A DNA stretch of 35,435 nt. Source: Rhodomicrobium udaipurense JA643 (GTDB lineage: Bacteria; Pseudomonadota; Alphaproteobacteria; Rhizobiales; Rhodomicrobiaceae). The first letter of the stretch is position 1; every line of letters starts with the position of its first letter. This document shows positions 8,221 to 15,033 of this stretch, one piece after another. Below the pieces are notes generated by a model, which was not told the DNA's origin, searched no databases, and saw only the letters and a list, made by a program, of their open reading frames with translations. The stretch covers positions 1-35,435 of the forward strand of contig NZ_JFZJ01000021.1 in assembly GCF_000636015.1 (NCBI RefSeq), written 5' to 3'. The position numbers were made by a program, and so were the translations under genes.

Positions 8221-8880
8221 CTAGCGCGGTTCGAGCGTGAACAGGATATCCTCGCCTTCCTTCAGCGCTGAAAGCTTCAGCGAAGCTTCAGTCGCGAGGC
8301 GCGTGGCGTAATATGCGATGACGAGCCGTCCGTCGATGGTGCGCGTCGTATCGCCCGCGAACACTTCCGCGACACCTTCCGGCACGCGCGCGGCGCGCCC
8401 ACGGCACAGGATGATGAGCTTGAAGCGGCTGCGCCCGGCTCTCGTCTTCGACGCGGAAAGCCCCAGATAATAGTCTCCGCCAGCGGGCAGGGCGTTGATC
8501 GACACGCCGAGCAGCGCCATCAGAAGCCGCGCGTGCTCCTTCTCGATCTCGGGCACATTCGCTTGCCAATGGAGGCGGCGCTTGCCGTTTTCGAGGTAGC
8601 GCCGGGCGACCTGTTCGATATGTTGGACCGGGACGAGCGCGCCGAGGCTCGATGATACGCCGAATGCGAGACGGTTGAAGTCGAGCTGCGCCCAGGCCGC
8701 CTTCGCGCTGTTCTGGATCAACTCCAGCGCATAGAAGCGCGTGTCCTCGTCGTTTTCTTCTTCGAGGAGTTCGAGTCCGTTGTTGATCGCGCCGATCTGG
8801 CCTGCGAGGTCGTGGCAGATCTTGCTCGATATCAGCGCGGCAAGGGCTGTGTCGTCGAGTCTCGCGTCGGTCACGATCAT
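8221..8880 (-). CDS. chpT: histidine phosphotransferase ChpT
   Basis: ChpT passes phosphate from the hybrid kinase CckA to CtrA and to CpdR. The 219-residue product has the DHp-like helix with His23 in KICHDLAGQIGAINNGLELLEEE. A degenerate ATPase-like domain follows that lacks the usual nucleotide-binding boxes, as is typical of ChpT. The start needs care. AGGAGG ends only one or two bases before the ATG at 8880, while the in-frame GTG at 8874 has ideal spacing, so the true start may be 8874 (MTDARLDDTAL). The frame also runs back to 8982 with a hydrophobic leader, but ChpT is cytoplasmic and that leader contains the ribosome binding site. A GACTC methylation site at 9039-9043 lies upstream, in the region shared with divergent cysQ. 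Confidence 0.93.
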   Translation of the reverse strand: MIVTDARLDDTALAALISSKICHDLAGQIGAINNGLELLEEENDEDTRFYALELIQNSAKAAWAQLDFNRLAFGVSSSLGALVPVQHIEQVARRYLENGKRRLHWQANVPEIEKEHARLLMALLGVSINALPAGGDYYLGLSASKTRAGRSRFKLIILCRGRAARVPEGVAEVFAGDTTRTIDGRLVIAYYATRLATEASLKLSALKEGEDILFTLEPR

Positions 8881-9073
8881 TCCTCCTGCGGAAAGCACGC
8901 GGGTTGCGTTCGCACTCGCACTTGTGGCAAGAGCCGCCATGGCGCTGCCGTACAGGCACCATGATTTGGCCTTGCTCTTCAACCTCTCATACTAAAAAAA
9001 TGCGCCACACGGCACAAAGTTACGAGCACGCCGGGCGAGACTCTCTCTTACCCTTAATCACGAAAGACACACA

Positions 9074-9916
9074 GTGAGCTTCGACGCGTCCGACATACGT
9101 GAACTCGGGCTATGGGCTCTCCCCCTCGCGCAGCGGGCGGGCGCCGTCATCATGGACATCTATACGACGAGTCCCGAGGTGCGCTACAAGGCGGACCGCT
9201 CGCCCGTTACCGACGCGGATGTCGCCTGCGAACATATAATCCTCAAGGCTCTTTCGAGGCTGGCCGCCGATATTCCGGTTGTCGCGGAGGAGGCGCTGTC
9301 GTGCGGCGCAGCGCCGAAGATCGAAGATCGCTTCTTCCTCGTCGATCCGGTTGACGGCACGAAGGAGTTCATCCGGGCGAACGGCGAGTTCACGGTCAAC
9401 ATCGCGCTGGTGGAGAATCACGCCCCGGTGTTCGGCCTCGTCTATGCGCCCGCGTTCTCGGACTGCTACGTGACGCTCGGGCCGGACCGCGCCGTGAGGG
9501 TGAAGCTCGTGCCCGACCATCATCCCGAGCCGCGCCCAGACTACGCATTCGAGCCTATCTCCGGTGAGCGGCCGGGGTCGCGCGGCTTCACGGCCATCGT
9601 CAGCCGCTCGAATCAGACGCCCGAAGCCGAGCGTTTTCTCCGGCGCATCGGCGGTCCGCCGTGCATGCGCATGGGATCGTCGCTCAAGTTCGGCGTTCTC
9701 GCGCGGGGAGACGCCGATGTGTATCCACGCTTTGCGCCGACGTCCGAATGGGACATCGCGGCGGGCCAAGCGCTGGTGAACGCGGCTGGCGGGTGTGTGC
9801 TCACCGAAGCGGGCGCGCCGCTCGCTTACGGCAAGGTCGACCGCCACTTCGCTAACCCGTCCTTCATAGCGTGGCGGCGGCGCGACGAGGCCGAGGCGAT
9901 GCTTCGGGCCGAGTAG
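9074..9916 (+). CDS. cysQ: 3'(2'),5'-bisphosphate nucleotidase CysQ
   Basis: CysQ is a magnesium-dependent phosphatase of the inositol monophosphatase superfamily that hydrolyses PAP to AMP, and so clears the by-product of sulfate activation. The 280-residue protein has the metal-binding sequence VVAEEAL (about 69-75), the signature DPVDGTKEFI at 91-100, and the CysQ-type GEFTVNIALVE. WDIAAGQALVNAAGG comes later with the third metal aspartate. The start is the GTG at 9074 with a weak GAAAGA upstream. It is divergent from chpT; no other sulfur genes lie nearby. Confidence 0.93.
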   Translation: MSFDASDIRELGLWALPLAQRAGAVIMDIYTTSPEVRYKADRSPVTDADVACEHIILKALSRLAADIPVVAEEALSCGAAPKIEDRFFLVDPVDGTKEFIRANGEFTVNIALVENHAPVFGLVYAPAFSDCYVTLGPDRAVRVKLVPDHHPEPRPDYAFEPISGERPGSRGFTAIVSRSNQTPEAERFLRRIGGPPCMRMGSSLKFGVLARGDADVYPRFAPTSEWDIAAGQALVNAAGGCVLTEAGAPLAYGKVDRHFANPSFIAWRRRDEAEAMLRAE

Positions 9917-10141
9917 CGCCTGTCACGCGTTCGTCGGCGGACAGGTGACGGACTCTTCGACGGGGCCAAAATTCGGCCTCAAAAAGGCGACACCAGCGAA
10001 GATGTGCTGCGTAGGGGCGATTCTGCCTTTCGCGCTTTCCTTCGGTCGCGCCGTGTTTCGCCACGGGATGCGGCCACCGTGGCAAGCGCCGCCGATAAAG
10101 ACCGCCAGTTGCAAATCTGGCGATGCAACCGGATTTCCACC
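9917..10141. other. intergenic leader before the eipA-like gene, with a stem-loop
   Basis: A perfect 6-bp inverted repeat (CGCCAG with CTGGCG) around an 8-base loop lies at 10103-10122, twenty bases before the ATG at 10142. It could be an operator or a leader hairpin near the ribosome binding site. I see no TTAA-type CtrA site in this gap. Confidence 0.35.
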
Positions 10142-11035
10142 ATGACGCGCCACCGCAGGATTTCGCTTCTCGCCTTCGGCACCGTGGCCCTTCTGGGGCT
10201 GGCAGCCGCTCACGCGATCAGCGCCGAAGCTCAGGACTACCTCCCGCCGCAACAATATCAGGGCGAGGCGCCTCGCTCGCTGCGTCCGCCACAACAGTCA
10301 CAGCAACAGACGACGGCGACGCCCCCGCAATCCGGTGCGTCAGGCCAGCAGAACGGCGCCTATGCGGGGCAGGGCAGCGGCGCAGGCGCGCCTCCGCAGG
10401 GTAATGGCGCGTATACGGCGCAGAACACCTACGTGCCGCCGTCGAACGACAACCCGGGCTACGGCCAGCCTTACAGCGCGCCGCCTGCGCAACCGACGGC
10501 GCAATGGGGCGAGCCAGTCGACGGTCCCGGCGGACCGCCGCCACGCGAGCGCGCAACCTATTCTTCGAGCGAGATCCTCGACGAGGGACATCGTTTCTTC
10601 GGCGGCGTGTCGGAAGGGCTGGCGAAAGTGGTGGAGCACGCGTTCCAGCGCTACGGCCGCCCGACCGGCTACATCCTTGGTGAAGACGCGGGCGGGGCGA
10701 TCATCGCGGGCCTGCGGTACGGAGAAGGCACGCTTCACACAAAAATGTATCCGACACAGAAAGTGTACTGGCAGGGTCCGTCGATCGGCTACGATTTCGG
10801 CGCGGCGGGCTCGAAAACGCTCACGCTCGTCTACAACCTTACATATCCAGCGCAAATTTTCGAGCGCTTCGCTGGCGTCGACGGTTCGGCCTATCTCGTG
10901 GGCGGCGTCGGTATAACCTTTCAGCAACACGAGGATGTCATTCTCGCGCCCATTCGCGCCGGCCTGGGGTTGCGTTTTGGGGCCAATGTCGGTTATCTCA
11001 AATACACGCCGTCGCCGACCTGGAACCCGTTCTAG
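10142..11035 (+). CDS. EipA-like periplasmic envelope protein (DUF1134)
   Basis: The 297-residue protein has a basic N-terminus and a Sec signal peptide (RRISLLAFGTVALLGLAAAHA, cleaved near residue 26). A linker of about 110 residues rich in Gln, Pro and Gly follows, and then a DUF1134 domain from about residue 145 to the end. The domain starts SSEILDEGHRFFGGVSEGLA and contains the glycine-rich segments YILGEDAGGAIIAGLRYGEG and SIGYDFGAAGSK. In Brucella, the DUF1134 protein EipA supports envelope integrity. I chose the ATG at 10142 because it begins the signal peptide; the frame opens at 10004, but the added 46 residues look non-coding. The neighbours on both sides are not envelope operons, so its role here is inferred from the family. 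Confidence 0.88.
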   Translation: MTRHRRISLLAFGTVALLGLAAAHAISAEAQDYLPPQQYQGEAPRSLRPPQQSQQQTTATPPQSGASGQQNGAYAGQGSGAGAPPQGNGAYTAQNTYVPPSNDNPGYGQPYSAPPAQPTAQWGEPVDGPGGPPPRERATYSSSEILDEGHRFFGGVSEGLAKVVEHAFQRYGRPTGYILGEDAGGAIIAGLRYGEGTLHTKMYPTQKVYWQGPSIGYDFGAAGSKTLTLVYNLTYPAQIFERFAGVDGSAYLVGGVGITFQQHEDVILAPIRAGLGLRFGANVGYLKYTPSPTWNPF

Positions 11036-11197
11036 GCTCGCGGCCTCGCGACCGGACGGACGACGCCCGTTCTTGCGGCTTACCGAGATTTGCGGCCCCC
11101 GCGCGGGAACGCAGGCGTATAAGGGGCAAGTCGGCGAGGCAGCGCTCCGTTCGTCGCCGCGCGCCGTAGCAGGCTGCAAGGAGGGGAGCCCAGTTTC

Positions 11198-12805
11198 ATG
11201 ATCCAGGCAGCCATGCTGATCGCGCTGGGATTTCTGATCGCGAGCCTGATCGGGGTGTTGCTCGCTCCGTCGATGTGGGCGCGCGCGGCGCGTCTCTCGC
11301 GCAAGAAGCTCGAAAGCTCACTCCCGCTTACTCTGTCAGAGATTCAGGCCGCGCAGGATCAACTTCGCGCATCCTATGCCGTCCGCATGCGCCGACTCGA
11401 AACGGCACTCGCCAGCGCAAAGCAGAAGGCCGCAAACCAGCTCGTCGATAACAGCCGGTTGCAAATGGAAATCGCGGGCCTCAAGGACCGCATCGCCGAA
11501 ATCGATCTCCAGCTTTCCGAGCGGCGGAACGCGGCGACGGTTCTCGAACAGCAGATCACGAAGCGCTTTCCCGAACTCGACGGCGAAATCACGCGCGCCA
11601 AGGCCGAGTTGCAGGAGCGCGGCTATGAGCTTCAGGACGTGACGAATCGGCTCGCGCGCCGCGAGGAGGAACTCGACGCCGCGAAACGCGAGGCCGCCTC
11701 CTATCAGGAAGAACTTGGCCGCCTGCGTGAAGTGCTCGAACGGAGCAGCGGCGCGGACAAGGGCGGTCGCAGACTTCGGCGCGCCTCGCAATGGACGCTC
11801 GACGATTACAAGGCCGAATATGACCGGCTCAATCTCGAACTGTCGAGGCTGCGCCAGCAACTCGCGCAGCTTCAGGATCGCGACTCGCAGCAGGTCGGCG
11901 TCATCAAGGGCGAATTGCAGAAGCTCGCCGAACTCATCATGATCTCGGCGCAGCCGCGCCCCGCTCCCCAGCCGACGCCGCCGGAGCCGCAGGTGCGTCG
12001 CGCCGCGATCCTCACCGAACAGCGCCGCCATGGCGCGCACGCCCGCCCGAAGCCGCTGCCGCAGAGCCAGCCCGCTTCGCTGACGGCTCGGCTGAGGCTC
12101 AACGGCGAGGCGGCGAACGGTGCATCGCAACCGGCTCCGTCATTCGCGGTGCCATCATCGAACACGCCGGTTCCCGCTCCCGTCGCAACGACGCGCGATG
12201 AGGGCGCGGAGCCCGTACAAGGCGCGAAGTCTCCAACTGCCGCCGGATCGGGCGAGCGCGTGCTGAACGGTGGGACGCAGCACGAGACCTCTCAGCCCGG
12301 CTCTGCCGCCGCCGATCGCGAAAATCAGGCGTTGGCCGTGCGCTCCGATACCCCAGGCGACGCGGCTTCTCCCCCGAGCGAAACAACCTCCCGCTCGTCG
12401 CTCCTCAAGGGCGTAACGACGACAGACGAGGCCTCCGGCGAGGCGGGCACGCCAGCGGATCGCGGGGAGGCTCCAGCCGGGCAGGCGGCTGCGGAAAATC
12501 CGCCGAAGCCGGACACGGAGGCTTCGACTCCCGCTTCCCTTCCGGCGATCCCGGACGAGCGAAAGCACGGCAAAACTCTCGCGGGCATCGAATTCGACAA
12601 CGCTGCGCTGACGCTCGCCGCGATCGCCGCTGTCAATGGCGCAGCGCGTCCGGTGGCTGCCAAGGCGGAGGATCCCGCATCTCCGGTAGCGGACGACGTC
12701 GAGTTCGTCGGGCCTCCGTTCCGAACCTCGGACAAGACCGGCGCGCGGACGCTCGTCGAACGCATGCGAGCGGCTTCGGAAGAGCCAGCGGAAGCGAAGG
12801 ATTAG
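11198..12805 (+). CDS. membrane-anchored coiled-coil protein of unknown function
   Basis: I recognise no named domain. The 535-residue product has one N-terminal membrane helix (about 3-25), then ARAARLSRKKLESSLPLTLSEIQ. A long predicted coiled coil (about 45-260) follows, rich in Glu, Arg, Leu and Gln. Residues 260-460 are low-complexity Pro/Ala/Ser/Thr. A short C-terminal segment, DDVEFVGPPFRTSDKTGARTLVERMRAAS, may be a conserved end motif. The shape is that of a cell-envelope or cytoskeleton-like scaffold with the coiled coil on one side of the membrane. The ATG at 11198 is well supported by AGGAGGGG about 10 bases upstream. It follows the eipA-like gene by 162 bases and is convergent with a phosphatase gene. 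Confidence 0.85.
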   Translation: MIQAAMLIALGFLIASLIGVLLAPSMWARAARLSRKKLESSLPLTLSEIQAAQDQLRASYAVRMRRLETALASAKQKAANQLVDNSRLQMEIAGLKDRIAEIDLQLSERRNAATVLEQQITKRFPELDGEITRAKAELQERGYELQDVTNRLARREEELDAAKREAASYQEELGRLREVLERSSGADKGGRRLRRASQWTLDDYKAEYDRLNLELSRLRQQLAQLQDRDSQQVGVIKGELQKLAELIMISAQPRPAPQPTPPEPQVRRAAILTEQRRHGAHARPKPLPQSQPASLTARLRLNGEAANGASQPAPSFAVPSSNTPVPAPVATTRDEGAEPVQGAKSPTAAGSGERVLNGGTQHETSQPGSAAADRENQALAVRSDTPGDAASPPSETTSRSSLLKGVTTTDEASGEAGTPADRGEAPAGQAAAENPPKPDTEASTPASLPAIPDERKHGKTLAGIEFDNAALTLAAIAAVNGAARPVAAKAEDPASPVADDVEFVGPPFRTSDKTGARTLVERMRAASEEPAEAKD

Positions 12806-12832
12806 GGGCGGCGCCTGTCTCTTCGCCGAGGT

Positions 12833-13594
12833 TCAACTCGCCGTGGAAAGAATCCAGCGCTCCGTCCCCTCAAGCCCCACTGCCGTAAGCCTGTTCGACT
12901 TGAACGCGTAGGTGTCTACCCCGATGCGGTTCGGAAGAAGCTGCGGTTCGCGCGCAGGCGTATGGCCGTGAACGACCACGGCGCCGAAATCCTCGTCCGA
13001 AGTGAGAAACGGATCGCGTATCCACAGCAGATCTTCTTCGCGCTGCTGGTCGAGCGGCACCCCGGGTCGCACGCCACCATGGACGAAGAAATAGCCGCCG
13101 ATCCGAAAGCTTGGCTTGAGATTGCGATAGAAGGAAAGGTGGCTCGCGGGCAGCGCCTCGCGGAAGCGGGCCGAAGCTTCCTGAAGCCCGGTGGGCGTGC
13201 CGCGTGTGGCGAACCTCACGAGATCGGGGTCGAGGCCATAGGACAGCAGCGCCGCATCGCCCCCGTTCTTCAGCCAGAAATTGTCCGGCGTGGCGTCGTA
13301 AAGGAAGGACATCAGCAGGGCCTCGTGATTGCCCTTGATGAAGACGGGCGACAATGTCTCGCCCAGTTCGCCGATGAGCGCATCCACCACTTCCTTCGAC
13401 GAGGGGCCGCGATCGACGTAATCGCCGAGAAAAACGATCATGGCGGGCTGAATGCCGCGTTCGTGCTGGTCAGCATCGACAAGATCGAGCATGATTTCGA
13501 GGAGATCGAGACGGCCGTGGATATCGCCGACGGCATAAACGCGCATCCCGTCGGGGACGCTCGCGGCAAAGCTGCCGCTATCTGTTAGTCGCAA
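12833..13594 (-). CDS. PPP-family metallophosphatase (serine/threonine phosphatase-like)
   Basis: The 253-residue cytoplasmic protein carries all the metal-binding motifs of the calcineurin-like PPP superfamily: VGDIHGR at 22-28, GDYVDRG at 57-63, GNHE at 88-91, FVHGGV, and VVHGHTP. Bacterial relatives act as protein phosphatases or as ApaH-type dinucleoside tetraphosphatases; the short length and motif spacing favour the protein phosphatase type, but the substrate is not known. The product starts MRLTDSGSFAASVPDGMRVYAVGD; a start at the internal methionine 17 is also possible. It is convergent with the coiled-coil gene, and only 27 bases separate their stops. Confidence 0.9.
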   Translation of the reverse strand: MRLTDSGSFAASVPDGMRVYAVGDIHGRLDLLEIMLDLVDADQHERGIQPAMIVFLGDYVDRGPSSKEVVDALIGELGETLSPVFIKGNHEALLMSFLYDATPDNFWLKNGGDAALLSYGLDPDLVRFATRGTPTGLQEASARFREALPASHLSFYRNLKPSFRIGGYFFVHGGVRPGVPLDQQREEDLLWIRDPFLTSDEDFGAVVVHGHTPAREPQLLPNRIGVDTYAFKSNRLTAVGLEGTERWILSTAS

Positions 13595-13651
13595 ACGAAG
13601 TCTCCTTGCAATACCGCGCCAAAGCGCGATACTCCTTGGCCCAAGCAGGGC

Positions 13652-13677
13652 AAACTGCCAGCATTATGGCACAGTTT
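13652..13677. repeat. imperfect dyad in a divergent promoter region
   Basis: AAACTG-CCA pairs with TGG-(two bases)-CAGTTT across six bases, between the phosphatase gene and the TAXI gene. It could be a regulator site, but the family is unknown. Confidence 0.3.
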
Positions 13678-13816
13678 CGCCGCTTTTCTCACTCAGTCAT
13701 CATGGTGGCTAGCGGTTGGAATTCATGCCGCTGGCAGATGTTGATTGTTCCCGTTTAAGTTGTCCCTTGCGGCCGCGTGGTTGTAAGGGTCAATCATCAC
13801 GTAAAGAGGATCAGGG

Positions 13817-14983
13817 ATGGTGCTCCGGCTTCTCGCGACAAGCCTTCTCATCTTGCTTTTTGAGAGTGGCACCGCTTTGGCGCAGGCTCCGACGCGTCCC
13901 AATACTCCGGCCCCCCAGGCGACCGGCGCGCCCCAGGCTCAGAAACCCAGCGCGGCGGGCGCGGTGGGCATCGTGACCGGCGATGTCGAAAGCACGGGGA
14001 TCAGGATGGCTGCCGACCTCGCCCGCCTGCTCGACAGCGACAACGATCTGCGGATCATTCCGATTGCCGGCAAAAGCCCGGCGCAAAATATCAGCGACCT
14101 TCTTTCGCTTCGCGCCATCGACGCCGCCATCGTCCAGTCGGACGTGCTGGCGTACTTCGTGAAGACGGGCAGGCAGCCGAATGTCCAGACCCGCATGCTC
14201 TACATTGCGAAGCTCCATTCCGAGGAGTTTCATGTTCTCTCGCGCATGCAATTCACCTGCCTTCAGGATTTGAACGAGCGCCGGGTCAGCTTCGGCCCAC
14301 GCGAAAGCGGCAGCGCGATAACGGCCGAGTCGGTGTTCGAAGCGGCGGGCGTACGACCGGACGTGCTCTATCTCGACCATGAAGACGCGATCGAGAAGCT
14401 CAAGAAGGGCGAGATCGACGCGCTGGTGTCGGTCAGCGGCAAGCCATCGCGCGCTTTCGACCGGATCAGCCACCGCGACCGCGTCCATTTTCTCGATGTG
14501 GAATATTTGCCGAGCCTCCAGCAAAGCTATCTTCCTGCCATTATTACGAAAGAAGACTATCCGGAACTGGTGGCGCCGAACGAAAGCGTTGCGACCGTCG
14601 GTGTTTCGACCGTGTTGTTCGTTCACAACTGGCATCCGCAATCGGAGCGCTTCCGCAATGTTTCCCGCTTCGCCGAGAAGTTCCTGACGAACTTCGAAAC
14701 GCTGAAGGCGGGCACGTTCAACCCGAAGTGGCGCGATGTCAATATTCGCGCGCCGCTGAAGGGGTGGACGCGGTTCCAGCCCGCCGAGCGCTGGCTTGTC
14801 GCCAACGCAGCTGCGAAGGCGCAGACGGTGACCTCTCCGCAGGCTGCGGCACAGTTAAAAACGATGCTGCAAAAGTTCGTGGAGAGCCAACGCGGCAGTG
14901 GAGCGGACGAAGAAGAGCTATTTAATCAGTTCGTTCGGTGGTATCAGCAGCAGGGTACGCAACCACCACCTCGCCAGCAGTGA
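13817..14983 (+). CDS. TAXI-family TRAP transporter solute-binding protein
   Basis: The 388-residue protein has a Sec signal peptide (VLRLLATSLLILLFESGTALAQA). A short Pro/Ala/Gln-rich linker follows, and then a periplasmic-binding domain of the TAXI/NMT1-like type from about residue 50. Typical features are GIVTGDVESTGIRMAADLARLL, in place of the usual TGGxxG region, and the following IDAAIVQSDVLAYF, plus VSFGPRESGSAITAESVFEAAGV and LKKGEIDALVSVSGKPSRAF. TAXI proteins normally feed a fused TRAP permease with glutamate-like or other carboxylate ligands. No such permease is in the window. Instead a large membrane protein follows by 50 bases, so this gene may belong to a variant with another role. 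The ATG at 13817 has AGAGGA six bases upstream. Confidence 0.86.
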   Translation: MVLRLLATSLLILLFESGTALAQAPTRPNTPAPQATGAPQAQKPSAAGAVGIVTGDVESTGIRMAADLARLLDSDNDLRIIPIAGKSPAQNISDLLSLRAIDAAIVQSDVLAYFVKTGRQPNVQTRMLYIAKLHSEEFHVLSRMQFTCLQDLNERRVSFGPRESGSAITAESVFEAAGVRPDVLYLDHEDAIEKLKKGEIDALVSVSGKPSRAFDRISHRDRVHFLDVEYLPSLQQSYLPAIITKEDYPELVAPNESVATVGVSTVLFVHNWHPQSERFRNVSRFAEKFLTNFETLKAGTFNPKWRDVNIRAPLKGWTRFQPAERWLVANAAAKAQTVTSPQAAAQLKTMLQKFVESQRGSGADEEELFNQFVRWYQQQGTQPPPRQQ

Positions 14984-15033
14984 TGAGGGGCCCGGACGGG
15001 ACGTTAGGCGGGATTTCCCGACAGGAGCAGATC

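Noticed and set aside
9917-10141. CtrA control of the eipA-like gene, as reported for Brucella eipA
   Set aside because: No TTAA-type sites occur in this upstream region, so the sequence gives no support.
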